From positions 372,001-436,000 of the forward strand of contig CAVSGF010000001.1 of assembly GCA_963727415.1 (NCBI GenBank): DNA of 64,000 nucleotides, written 5' to 3'. The position numbers were made by a program, and so were the translations under genes. The DNA comes from DASQPR01 sp963727415 (GTDB lineage Bacteria > Actinomycetota > Actinomycetes > Mycobacteriales > Micromonosporaceae). Shown here one piece after another: positions 53,032 through 61,113 of the stretch (positions are counted from its first letter, which is position 1; each line of letters opens with the position of its first letter). The notes beneath the pieces are model-generated. The model did no database searches. It was given only the letters and a program-made list of their open reading frames with translations, and was not told where the DNA came from.

Positions 53032-53730
53032 ATGTCCCAGTACGGCTCGTCCGGGCCGGCCGATCCGTGGAATGACGAGACGGTCCGCCAGGACGCTCCA
53101 CCGCCGGTGCCTCCGGTGCAGTCGGTACCTCCGGCACAGTCGGTACCCCCGGCCCAAGCGACGCCTCCGGCACAGTCGGTACCGCCCGCACAATCGGTAC
53201 CCCCGGCGCAGCCGGTCTCGCCGGTAGAGCAGCCGTACCAGCCCGGCTATGCCCAGCCGCAGTACCAGTCGCCGGCTCCCTACCAGCAGCCATACCAGCC
53301 ACAGCAGTACGAACCGCAGTACCAGCCGGCTCCGTACGGCGGATACGACGCCGGATACGAACAGCAATACCAGGAGCAACCGAAGAAGCGGTCGAGCGCC
53401 GTGTTGGTCCTGTCGATTCTGCTCGTGGTGGTGGTGCTCGCCGCGTCCGGCATCGTCATCTACCTGTTTCAGACCCGTGACGCCACCGCCGCGCCGCCGG
53501 CCGTCCCAGCCGTCAATACCTGCCTGATCAGCAACGGCTCGGCAAGCAACCCGCTGCTGACCGTGGCCAACGTCTGCAGCCCCGGGACCTACAAGGTGCT
53601 GAAGGTAATCAAGGGGAGCATCGACACATCTGCCTGCGACAACGTCGAAGGCGTGACGAACAACTACACCTTCGAATGGCCAGTGGATCCAAAGATCAAC
53701 GACTACGTGCTCTGCCTGCAGAAACAATAG
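53032..53730 (+). CDS. Single-pass protein with PPAQSV repeats and LppU-like exported domain
   Basis: 232 residues. GGGAGG precedes the ATG. Residues 1-120 are low complexity: seven PPxQS-type units (VPPVQSV, VPPAQSV ...), then Tyr/Gln/Pro-rich sequence. One membrane segment follows (AVLVLSILLVVVVLAASGIV), then an exported domain with four Cys (NTCLISNG, ANVCSPGTYKVLKVIKG, SACDNVEG, YVLCLQKQ), similar to LppU/SCO3897 lipoproteins. Function unknown. Confidence 0.78.
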   Translation: MSQYGSSGPADPWNDETVRQDAPPPVPPVQSVPPAQSVPPAQATPPAQSVPPAQSVPPAQPVSPVEQPYQPGYAQPQYQSPAPYQQPYQPQQYEPQYQPAPYGGYDAGYEQQYQEQPKKRSSAVLVLSILLVVVVLAASGIVIYLFQTRDATAAPPAVPAVNTCLISNGSASNPLLTVANVCSPGTYKVLKVIKGSIDTSACDNVEGVTNNYTFEWPVDPKINDYVLCLQKQ

Positions 53731-53762
53731 CCGCGAGCGCGGATCCGTCATGGCTAACGCAC

Positions 53763-53800
53763 TCTAGCCCGGTCTAGCGATCATGCTAGACCGGGCTAGA
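53763..53800. promoter_or_regulatory. 16-bp perfect palindrome rich in CTAG
   Basis: Arms 53763-53778 (tctagcccggtctagc) and 53785-53800 pair perfectly around a gatcat loop, followed by tcttt. It lies 33 bases after the LppU-like stop and about 87 bases before the ATPase start, so it can be a terminator or an operator. Each arm holds two CTAG tetranucleotides. Confidence 0.7.
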
Positions 53801-53847
53801 TCTTTGTCGAGAATCTACCGGGCGACACGATTCCCGTATCTACGCGC

Positions 53848-53867
53848 ATCTAGCGCCTTCACTAGAT
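53848..53867. promoter_or_regulatory. Second CTAG inverted repeat upstream of ATPase
   Basis: atctag (53848-53853) and ctagat (53862-53867) flank 8 bases, 20 bases before the ATPase GTG. Its spacing near the start suggests an operator. Confidence 0.4.
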
Positions 53868-53886
53868 AGCCCGATACGGTGCAATC

Positions 53887-55098
53887 GTGGACCCGGTACG
53901 CAACCCGTATGCCCCGGGCGCCGGACAGCGCCCGCCGGAACTCGCCGGTCGCGAGCGCGAGCTGACCGTCTTCGAGGTGGTGCTCGAACGGGTGCCGCGT
54001 GGCCGGCCGGAACGCAGCCTGATGCTCACCGGTCTCCGCGGTGTCGGCAAGACGGTGCTGCTCAACGCGCTGCGATCGGAGGCGATCGGCCGTCTCTGGG
54101 GCACCGGGAAGATCGAGGCCCGGCCGGACCAGTCGCTGCGCCGCCCGCTCGCCGCCGCGCTGCACATGGCCGTCCGCGAGTTGGCCCCCCGCCACCGCGC
54201 GCCCGATCGGGTCGAGGCCTTTCTGGCGGTGTTGAAGGCCTTCGCACTGCGCAGCAACCCGGCCGACGCGAAATTGCGAGATCGGTGGCAGCCCGGAATC
54301 GACGTACCACCCGCGGTCGGCCGGGCGGACTCCGGCGATATCGAGATCGACCTGGTCGAGCTGCTGACCGACGCGGCCAGCCTGGCAACCGATGTCGGAA
54401 CCGGCGTTGCGTTGTTCATTGACGAGATGCAGGACCTGTCGGCAACCGACATCTCCGCCCTGTGCGCGGCATGCCATGAGCTGTCCCAAACCGGCGCGCC
54501 GCTCATCGTGGTCGGTGCCGGTCTGCCGCATCTGCCGGCCGCGCTGTCGGCGGCCAAGTCGTACTCCGAGCGTCTATTCCGCTACCAGCGCATCGACCGG
54601 CTCGACCGGATCGCCGCCGACCAGGCATTGTGTGCTCCGGCCGTGCGGGAGGACGTCGAGTTCGAAGCCAAGGCCCTAGACGTCCTCTACGAGGCGTCCG
54701 GCGGTTACCCGTACTTCGTCCAGGCCTATGGCAAGGCAACCTGGGACCACGCCCCGCAGTCCCCGATCACCGCCGCCGACGTACGAGTTGCCGCACCGGA
54801 TGCCGAGGCCGAGTTGGCGGTCGGCTTCTTCGGCTCCCGGTACGAGCGAGCCACCCCTGCCGAGCGTGAGTACATGCGCGCCATGGCAGCGTTGGCCAAC
54901 TCCGGCGGCGAGGCGGACGAGTCGGTCTCGACGTCGGAGGTGGCGCGCGCTCTCGGTCGCAAGCCGGCCAGCATGTCGCCGGCTCGGGACGCGCTCATCA
55001 AAAAGGGCCTCATCTATTGCGGAGAACGTGGCACTGTCGCGTTTACCGTTCCGCACTTCGGCCGCTACCTGCGGACCCAGCCGGCCCTGGACGCGTGA
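53887..55098 (+). CDS. STAND/Orc1-like AAA ATPase
   Basis: 403 residues from GTG 53887. Walker A MLTGLRGVGKTVLLNAL (residues ~48-60), Walker B VALFIDEMQDLS (Asp179, Glu180), sensor in IVVGAGLPHLP, and an Arg-rich DNA/regulatory winged-helix tail (STSEVARALGRKPASMSPAR, KGLIYCGERGTVAFTVPHFG). This matches the ATP-binding orc1/cdc6-like family found in actinobacteria, of unknown role. It may be autoregulated through the CTAG palindromes upstream. Confidence 0.8.
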   Translation: MDPVRNPYAPGAGQRPPELAGRERELTVFEVVLERVPRGRPERSLMLTGLRGVGKTVLLNALRSEAIGRLWGTGKIEARPDQSLRRPLAAALHMAVRELAPRHRAPDRVEAFLAVLKAFALRSNPADAKLRDRWQPGIDVPPAVGRADSGDIEIDLVELLTDAASLATDVGTGVALFIDEMQDLSATDISALCAACHELSQTGAPLIVVGAGLPHLPAALSAAKSYSERLFRYQRIDRLDRIAADQALCAPAVREDVEFEAKALDVLYEASGGYPYFVQAYGKATWDHAPQSPITAADVRVAAPDAEAELAVGFFGSRYERATPAEREYMRAMAALANSGGEADESVSTSEVARALGRKPASMSPARDALIKKGLIYCGERGTVAFTVPHFGRYLRTQPALDA

Positions 55099-55159
55099 GG
55101 CGGCCCGCCCGTCGGCTGGTTTGGACGTAAACCTCGACACGGCGGGGTATGAAGGTCAC

Positions 55160-55702
55160 ATGACTCCTGTTCGCACTCTCGCGCACGCGATGCTCGCGGC
55201 CGTCTTCGTCCGCTCCGGCGCCGACGCCGTCATGACGCCGGAGCGCCTGGAGCCACGGGCCGCGCCGTTGACCGAGAAAGTGGCACCGGTGCTCGGGAAC
55301 ATCCATCCGGCCCTGTCGCAGGACACCAAGACGCTGGTGCGGTGGAACGGCGCGGCGCAGATGGCCGGCGGCGTGCTGCTGATGACCCGCTGGTCGCGGC
55401 CCGCCGCCCTGCTGCTGGCCGGATCGCTCGTCCCGACCACGCTGGCCGGGCACGCCTTCTGGAAGTTGGAGACGAGTGCCGACCGCGCCGCCGGGCTGAC
55501 CCAGGTCCTGAAGAACGCCGGGCTCTTCGGCGGCCTGCTGCTGGCCGCGGTGGACACCGGCGGGAAGCCCGGACTTCGATGGCGTACCCAGCACTTCGCC
55601 CACGACGCCCAGCGCTCGTTCCGGCGTACCGCGAAACAGCAGAAGGCGAAGGCCCACATAGCGATGAAGGCCGCTGCCGCCGGTCGCCGCGTGCCCGGCT
55701 AG
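55160..55702 (+). CDS. DoxX-family membrane protein
   Basis: 180 residues. VRTLAHAMLAAVFVRSGADA and the following four membrane segments (WNGAAQMAGGVLLMTRWSR, AALLLAGSLVPTTLAGHAFW, KNAGLFGGLLLAAVD) match DoxX/SURF4-like proteins; the tail is basic. The ATG at 55160 is preceded by GAAGG. Oxidoreductase accessory role is the usual guess. It is convergent with moaE. Confidence 0.82.
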   Translation: MTPVRTLAHAMLAAVFVRSGADAVMTPERLEPRAAPLTEKVAPVLGNIHPALSQDTKTLVRWNGAAQMAGGVLLMTRWSRPAALLLAGSLVPTTLAGHAFWKLETSADRAAGLTQVLKNAGLFGGLLLAAVDTGGKPGLRWRTQHFAHDAQRSFRRTAKQQKAKAHIAMKAAAAGRRVPG

Positions 55703-55778
55703 AGCCGGATTTCGCGCTCGTCCGGCCAGCGACACCCGTGGTGGCCCACTGCTCGTCGCCGCCGGACGCGACCGCCGG

Positions 55779-56198
55779 TCACGGGCTGTTCACCCACTCC
55801 TCGGTGCCGTCGGCGAAGACCTGCCGCTTCCAGATCGGAAGTTGCGCCTTGGCCTCGTCGACGAGCCGGGCACAAGCGGCGAACGCGCCGGCCCGGTGCG
55901 CCGCCGACACCGACGCGACCAGGGCGACATCGCCGATCCGGAGCTTGCCGACCCGGTGCGACACGGCGACGGCGATGACATCCGGGTCGGCGGCGATCTG
56001 GCCGGCTACCCGCTGCAACACCTCGTACGCCGACGGATGGCTCTCGTAGTCGAGTTCCCGCACCGACCGCCCGTGGTCATGGTCGCGGACCACACCCTGA
56101 AAGCTCACGACGGCACCTGCGTCCGGCCGGGCGACGGCGCGCTCGTGGGCGGCCAGGTCCAGCGGCTCGTCCGACACCGACACCAGAGACACGCTCAT
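55779..56198 (-). CDS. moaE: Molybdopterin synthase catalytic subunit
   Basis: 139 residues. GAVVSFQGVVRDHDHGRSVR and LDYESHPSAYEVLQRVA match MoaE; active-site Lys is in PIWKRQVFADGTEEWVN. It is last in a moaC-moaB-moeA-moaE operon: its ATG overlaps the moeA TGA (ATGA). Works with MoaD, encoded on the opposite strand 6.1 kb left. Confidence 0.95.
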   Translation of the reverse strand: MSVSLVSVSDEPLDLAAHERAVARPDAGAVVSFQGVVRDHDHGRSVRELDYESHPSAYEVLQRVAGQIAADPDVIAVAVSHRVGKLRIGDVALVASVSAAHRAGAFAACARLVDEAKAQLPIWKRQVFADGTEEWVNSP

Positions 56199-57412
56199 AC
56201 TGCCTCCCCCGCCAGCACCGGCAGCGCGACCAGCGGCACCCGGTCTCCGGCCTCGCCCTTCGTACCAGGCGCGATGACCGCGAACCCGGCCGCTTGCGCC
56301 AGGCCACGCAGCATCGCCGAACCCACATGCCCGACCGGTACGGCGAGGCCGTCCGGTCCGGTACGGACCAGCGCGAGATGGGTGAAGTCGCCACGACCCG
56401 GTACCGGCGCGCCGAGGGTTACCGCCGACAGCGGCGGCGCCGGCATTCCGCGCAGACCGGCCAGCACCGGGGCGACCAACGACATCAGGGCGACCACCGC
56501 CGATTGCGGGTTACCCGGCAGCCCGGCGATGAAGGTGGCCCGGCCGTCCGGGCGCTCCGCCGAGGCCAGCAGCATCGGGAAGCCGGGCCGTACGGCGACG
56601 GTGTTGACAACGTATCGGGCACCGACCGCTTCCAGGGCAGGATGCAAGTGGTCGACCGGCCCGTGCATGGTGCCGCCTGTAGTGACCACCAAATCCGCAT
56701 TCGTGTCGAGCCCGGCCTGGATGGCCGCGACGTGGCTGTCCAGCGTGTCCTCGACCGGTCCCCGAACCTCACGGACCTCGCAACCAAGGCGATTCAGCCA
56801 GCCGGGCACCTGCGGGCCGAGTGAGTCGCGCACCCGTCCGGCGGCCGGCAGCCCGTCCGTGAGCAACTCGTCGCCGAAGACCACCATGGCGGCCGTGGCG
56901 CGACGGTGGACCCGCAGGTGGTCGTAGCCGCTCGCGGCGGCCAGGCCGATCACGCCGGGCGTGACCGGGACTCCGGCCGGCAGCAGTTCCTCACCGCGCC
57001 AAGCCTCGTCGCCCGGGCTCCGCCACTCGGCATCCGCCCGGGGGACGCCGTCAACCAGATCACCTGTGACGGCCGACTCCTCGACGCGCAGGATGGCCTC
57101 GGCACCTTCGGGAACCATGGCCCCGGTGGCGATCTCCACGCATGTGCCGTCTTGCCGCAACGGTTCCGCGATCGAGCCGGCAAGGACACGGCCGACGATC
57201 CGCCACGGCGCGCCGCCCCGGACCGCCCAGCCGTCGATGCTGGAGGTCGGGAAGGCCGGCATGTCGGTGAGCGTACGTAACGGCTCGGCCAGCGTTGTGC
57301 CGTCGCTGTCGGTCAGAGCCCGGTCCACCACGTCCAGCGGTTTCGCGGCACCGGCCTGGAACGCGGCAGATCGGGCATGCGACCAGGGAAGGGTACCTGC
57401 GACGTCGGTCAT
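56195..57412 (-). CDS. moeA: Molybdopterin molybdenumtransferase
   Basis: 405 residues from ATG 57412. It inserts Mo into adenylylated molybdopterin. FPTSSIDGWAVRGGAPW is the conserved MoeA opening with the catalytic Asp; VTTGGTMHGPVDHLHPAL is the MPT-binding TGG segment; FIAGLPGNPQSAVVALMSLV and a C-terminal beta domain follow. TGGTMHGP replaces the usual TGGxSxG. It sits between moaB (28-base gap) and moaE (4-base overlap). Confidence 0.94.
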   Translation of the reverse strand: MTDVAGTLPWSHARSAAFQAGAAKPLDVVDRALTDSDGTTLAEPLRTLTDMPAFPTSSIDGWAVRGGAPWRIVGRVLAGSIAEPLRQDGTCVEIATGAMVPEGAEAILRVEESAVTGDLVDGVPRADAEWRSPGDEAWRGEELLPAGVPVTPGVIGLAAASGYDHLRVHRRATAAMVVFGDELLTDGLPAAGRVRDSLGPQVPGWLNRLGCEVREVRGPVEDTLDSHVAAIQAGLDTNADLVVTTGGTMHGPVDHLHPALEAVGARYVVNTVAVRPGFPMLLASAERPDGRATFIAGLPGNPQSAVVALMSLVAPVLAGLRGMPAPPLSAVTLGAPVPGRGDFTHLALVRTGPDGLAVPVGHVGSAMLRGLAQAAGFAVIAPGTKGEAGDRVPLVALPVLAGEAV

Positions 57413-57440
57413 GCACGCAAGCCTAATGCGGCCGCCGCGG

Positions 57441-57932
57441 TCAGTGATCCCCACCGGCGAGCTGTTCGACCGCATGAGCCAGGATTGGCCGCAGCACGGC
57501 CAGGCCGTCTTTGGCGCCGCCGGTGGAACCTGGCAAGTTGACGATCAGGGTACGGCCGGCAACACCGGCCAGCCCGCGGGACAGCACCGAGGTCGGCACC
57601 GAATCACGTGAAACCAATCGGATCGCCTCAGCTATCCCGGGCACCTCGTAATCAAGCAGCGCGCGGGTCGCCTCGGGCGTCCGGTCGGTCGGCGTGATCC
57701 CGGTGCCTCCGCTGGTCAGTACGACGTCAACGCGGTCAGCGACCGCCCCACGCAGCGCGCTGGCGACCGGATCTCCATCCGGCACCACCACCGGCTCCGG
57801 TGTCAGGAAACCCATCTCCCGCAGGCCGGCAACGAGCAACGGTCCGCTCCGGTCGGCGTACACACCGGCCGCGGCCCGGTTCGATGCCACCACAACAAGA
57901 GCGCTGCGGCTATTGGATTCCGGCTCAGTCAC
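57441..57932 (-). CDS. moaB: MoaB/Mog-type molybdopterin adenylyltransferase
   Basis: 163 residues. VASNRAAAGVYADRSGPLLV is the start of the MoCF fold; VVLTSGGTGITPTDRTPEAT is the MPT-binding loop; IVNLPGSTGGAKDGLAV closes the site. It could adenylylate molybdopterin (Mog role) or act as MoaB; sequence reading alone does not separate them. Its start overlaps the moaC end by 8 bases. Confidence 0.9.
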   Translation of the reverse strand: MTEPESNSRSALVVVASNRAAAGVYADRSGPLLVAGLREMGFLTPEPVVVPDGDPVASALRGAVADRVDVVLTSGGTGITPTDRTPEATRALLDYEVPGIAEAIRLVSRDSVPTSVLSRGLAGVAGRTLIVNLPGSTGGAKDGLAVLRPILAHAVEQLAGGDH

Positions 57933-58407
57933 GTTCCCGCTCCCACAGTCCGGTCTTGCCGCCTTCCTTGCGCAGGACCCGGACCCGCTCGAGGGACGCT
58001 TCCGGATCCACTGCCTTGATCATGTCGATCAACGCCAGGCCCGCGGCCGCCACCGCCGTCAGCGCCTCCATCTCCACTCCGGTGCGATCAGCCGTACGCG
58101 CCGTCACCTCGATCGATATCCAATCCTGGTGAACCACCAGATCGACGTCGACGCCGTGAAGGGCGATCGGGTGGCACAGCGGAACGATGTCCGGCGTGTG
58201 CTTGGCGCCCATGATCGCGGCGATTCTCGCCACGCCGAGCGCGTCACCCTTGGCCAAGCCCCCGGCACGGAGTAGGTCGGTCACCTTCGGCGTGGTCCGT
58301 ACCGTGCCGGCGGCGACGGCGCGGCGCGCGCTGATCTGCTTGCCGGAGACGTCCACCATCCGGGCGGCTCCGGTCTGGTCCACATGGGTCAGCCGATCTT
58401 CGGGCAC
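57925..58407 (-). CDS. moaC: Cyclic pyranopterin monophosphate synthase
   Basis: 160 residues from GTG 58407 (PEDRLTHVDQTGAARMVDVS), matching usual MoaC N-termini; an ATG at 58461 would add 18 residues. KHTPDIVPLCHPIALHGVDV and TGVEMEALTAVAAAGLALID are the conserved active-site segments (Cys-His, Glu, Asp), and VRVLRKEGGKTGLW ends the fold. It heads the minus-strand moaC-moaB-moeA-moaE operon. Confidence 0.94.
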   Translation of the reverse strand: MPEDRLTHVDQTGAARMVDVSGKQISARRAVAAGTVRTTPKVTDLLRAGGLAKGDALGVARIAAIMGAKHTPDIVPLCHPIALHGVDVDLVVHQDWISIEVTARTADRTGVEMEALTAVAAAGLALIDMIKAVDPEASLERVRVLRKEGGKTGLWERERD

Positions 58408-58544
58408 CTGGCCAGCGTATCGGGCGCGCCGTGAGCGCGAGCCGCTGCCCGCTGCCATCAATCGAAGGTCTTGCCCGCTGGCCGATGAGCTACCACGATG
58501 GAGCGGCGCACCGGACAGCTTCTCCGGAAACAGCCGGACAAACG

Positions 58545-58578
58545 CTGCCTCTTCTCAAACACTGCCTCTTCTGAAAAC
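58545..58578. repeat. Two 17-bp direct repeats upstream of the sigma-like gene
   Basis: ctgcctcttct(c/g)aaa occurs at 58545 and 58562, about 25-55 bases before the GTG at 58601. Position fits an activator or sigma site, but this is inferred. Confidence 0.5.
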
Positions 58579-58600
58579 GGCCTCGTGGAAGGGCAATCGG

Positions 58601-60115
58601 GTGGACCGATACGACGGCTTTGCCTCGTTCGTCAAGGCCCGCGCCGCCGTGCTGTCCCGAACCGCCTACCTGCTCGCCGGTGATCACGATCACGCCTCGG
58701 CGCTGCTGTCGAAGGCCTTGGCCTCAGTCGCGCGGCGCTGGCCTCGGGTACGCGCCGACGGTGACCCGGAGGCCGCCGTACGGGCCGCGCTGGCACGTGC
58801 CGCGGCGGCCGGCCCGGCGCGGCACAACCCGCTGCGCCTGACCGCTCGCGAGTGGGTCGTCACCGTCCTCTCCGAGCGGTACGGATACTCGGCAGCCGAG
58901 GTCTCCATAGCGCTGGACCGATCCGAGATCTCGGTACGGTCCGACCGCCGGGCGGTGCCACCCGGCGTGCTGGACGACCTCGCGCGGCGCGCTGGGGAGT
59001 ATGGCGACCCGAATGCCGCTATCGCCGCGGCGCGGCGGGCACGCCGCCGGTCGCTTCTGGTGCCGGTTGTCCTGGCAGTCGGCCTCGCGGCCGCGTCCGG
59101 AACCGTGGTGGCCAGCCGTGGCCACCGGTCGAGCCTGCCGCTGCCGCAGCCCGCACCTGCCGCGTCCTCGACGTTGACGCTCCCGCCTCAGGTGACCCAA
59201 CCGCAGACCCAGGTGCCGTACCTCCCAGCGGATCGCGCCGTCGGCCCGGCCGTCATCGCGTACCGCGCATGTCCCCGCAGCTGCCCCGCGTACCTGCTGA
59301 TGGCTGATGGCACCCAGTACCAGCTCCAGTTGCCCAGCCTGGCGGCGGGGTGCTGCGACAGCTGGTCACCGGCCACGCGAGACCTGCCGGTAAGCCTCTC
59401 GCCGGATGGGCGCTGGTTAGCCGTCTCCGATGGGCTCAGTCTCAGGATTCGTGATCTGTCCGGCACCGACGTGCGCACCGCCCAGCTGGCCGACGTGGTG
59501 GCCTGGTCCCCCGATGATCGATACCTGCTCGGCGACTGCCCTAGCGGCCGCTGCCGAGCTGATCTGGATTCATCGGCGCTGGCCGCGATGGATCCGCGAG
59601 CCGCCGGGGTGGACCGCACCGGGCGAGTATCGGCCGCGTTCGCCAGCCTGGTGCCGACCACCGTCGACATCCAGATGACTGACCCGGACGCGAGCGCCGC
59701 GATCAGCGGCGGCAAGATACTCGGCGGCTCCGAGGCGCTGTGGCTGCCGACTGATTCCAACGATCCCAGCAGCCCCAGCGGGCACGTCGACGTCGCCTTC
59801 GGCTCCGGGTCGTGGTACGCGGCGACGGTATACGACATGAGCTCACGCCGCCCGAAGGCGCTGCTGATCGGGAACGATGCGGACGGGTCGATCGCCCTAC
59901 GCGCCAACCTGCCGGACGGCGCCGGACCACCGTTCTTCTTCAGCGGCCAAGCCACGATCGCGGTCCAGCCCGCTCCGACCGATCCGATCAAGCTGCTCGG
60001 AGTCGCACCCGGCGGCCTGGTGGAGCTATCCACCCTGCGGCCGCGGGCGGAGTACGCCGTCGCCGGCCAGGGCCTGGCGGCCGCCGGGCCGGCGGCCACC
60101 ACGGCACCTCCCTGA
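58601..60115 (+). CDS. SigE-like sigma-factor domain fused to membrane anchor and propeller-like domain
   Basis: 504 residues from GTG 58601. Residues 1-120 resemble the SigE family of small sigma factors: region 2 (FASFVKARAAVLSRTAYLLA), then region 4 with an HTH (VVTVLSERYGYSAAEVSIAL, DRSEISVRSDRR). After Arg-rich sequence a membrane segment (LLVPVVLAVGLAAASGTVVA, ~150-168) leads to an exported half with repeated beta-propeller-like blades (SLSPDGRWLAVSDGLSLRIR, VVAWSPDDRYLLGDC) and paired Cys (YRACPRSCPAYL, AGCCDS, GDCPSGRC). A membrane-tied sigma- or anti-sigma-like signalling role is inferred. The -10 and -35 contacts look worn, so promoter recognition is doubtful. Confidence 0.72.
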   Translation: MDRYDGFASFVKARAAVLSRTAYLLAGDHDHASALLSKALASVARRWPRVRADGDPEAAVRAALARAAAAGPARHNPLRLTAREWVVTVLSERYGYSAAEVSIALDRSEISVRSDRRAVPPGVLDDLARRAGEYGDPNAAIAAARRARRRSLLVPVVLAVGLAAASGTVVASRGHRSSLPLPQPAPAASSTLTLPPQVTQPQTQVPYLPADRAVGPAVIAYRACPRSCPAYLLMADGTQYQLQLPSLAAGCCDSWSPATRDLPVSLSPDGRWLAVSDGLSLRIRDLSGTDVRTAQLADVVAWSPDDRYLLGDCPSGRCRADLDSSALAAMDPRAAGVDRTGRVSAAFASLVPTTVDIQMTDPDASAAISGGKILGGSEALWLPTDSNDPSSPSGHVDVAFGSGSWYAATVYDMSSRRPKALLIGNDADGSIALRANLPDGAGPPFFFSGQATIAVQPAPTDPIKLLGVAPGGLVELSTLRPRAEYAVAGQGLAAAGPAATTAPP

Positions 60116-60157
60116 TCGAGCCGGCCCGACGGCGGCTCGCCACACGGCCCGCCCGCC

Positions 60158-60895
60158 GTGCACAATCTGCCCGTGCTCACGACGCTTGCCTGTGCTTCCG
60201 TCATGATCGCGACGGCTGCCGCGGCGCAGGCGATCACCGGCTTCGGCTTCGCATTGCTGGCGGTGCCCCTGCTTGCGCTGGTCACCCCGATCGACACCGC
60301 GGTGGTAGCCGCCGGAGCCGCATCGCTGGCACTGACCACCGGGATCGCGCTGACCGAGCGCGCCCACGTCCAGTGGACCGCTGCCGCGAAGGTGGCCGCG
60401 GCCTCGGCTGCCGGGCTGCCGGTCGGCCTGTTCATCTTGAAGGATCTACCTGATCGTGCTTTGACCATGCTGGTCGGCACCGTGGTCCTGGCAAGCACCT
60501 GGATCGTGTGGCGGCGCCCAGCGCTATCCAGCGGCTGGCCCACGCTCACCGGCGTCGGCGTCCTGGTCGGCATTCTGACGACAGCCACCGGTACGAACGG
60601 GCCACCGATGGTCGCCGCGTTCCAGAGCTTGGGCTACTCGCCGCGCGCGTTCCGGGCCACGTTAGCGGCCGTCTTCACCGCTTGCGGCCTGGTCAGCGTC
60701 GCCCTATTCGTCGCCGCCGGCGAGTTCAGCTCGGTGGCGGTGGCCCTAGCGCTGTCCGGGCTGCCCGCGGCCGCCGGTGGTTGGTGGATCGGCGACCGGG
60801 TATTCCGGCGCCTGCCGCTGACCAGGTTCCGAGCTCTGGTGCTGATTGCGCTGACCGCCGGCTCCACGATTACAATCGTACGGTCGTTCATTTAG
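60158..60895 (+). CDS. TauE/SafE-family permease
   Basis: 245 residues, about eight membrane segments. TAAAAQAITGFGFALLAVPL is the family's first TM motif, and GILTTATGTNGPPMVAAFQS the matching second repeat with the GxxGPP turn. The proteins export sulfite, sulfonates or related anions. GTG 60158, with GTG 60173 possible. Confidence 0.88.
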   Translation: MHNLPVLTTLACASVMIATAAAAQAITGFGFALLAVPLLALVTPIDTAVVAAGAASLALTTGIALTERAHVQWTAAAKVAAASAAGLPVGLFILKDLPDRALTMLVGTVVLASTWIVWRRPALSSGWPTLTGVGVLVGILTTATGTNGPPMVAAFQSLGYSPRAFRATLAAVFTACGLVSVALFVAAGEFSSVAVALALSGLPAAAGGWWIGDRVFRRLPLTRFRALVLIALTAGSTITIVRSFI

Positions 60896-60913
60896 GCATG
60901 TCGATTTTTGCAC

Positions 60914-60934
60914 ACGCCTTGCTATCGAAGGCGT
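60914..60934 (+). terminator. Small hairpin after permease gene
   Basis: 7-bp stem acgcctt/aaggcgt with a 7-base loop, 19 bases after the TauE stop. No T-run follows, so support is weak. Confidence 0.3.
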
Positions 60935-61074
60935 AGCGGGACTGGCGCGCCGTAGGTGCCGGGCAGCGTAGACCGGATTGGCAGATCGTGCAACAGTCCG
61001 AAATACGACCCGCCGATTTGGACGAGATCACTCATAGGCTCGACGAGCGATGGAGTCCGAGGAGGTTGGTCGCC

Positions 61075-61107
61075 ATGATTCACGGCCGGATAAGCGACCG
61101 GGCCTAG
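61075..61107 (+). other. Ten-codon leader ORF or amber-interrupted 5' end of the GGDEF-EAL gene
   Basis: GGAGG (61061-61065) sits nine bases before ATG 61075. The frame reads MIHGRISDRA then TAG (61105-61107) and continues, in the same frame, through two codons to GTG 61114. The GTG itself lacks a ribosome site, so either ribosomes reinitiate after the leader or the TAG is a nonsense change in the true N-terminus. Confidence 0.5.
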
Positions 61108-61113
61108 CGTCCC

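Noticed and set aside
53101..53250. PPAQSV repeats as a mobile or CRISPR array
   Set aside because: They are coding, in frame and imperfect, typical of Pro-rich tails of actinobacterial membrane proteins.
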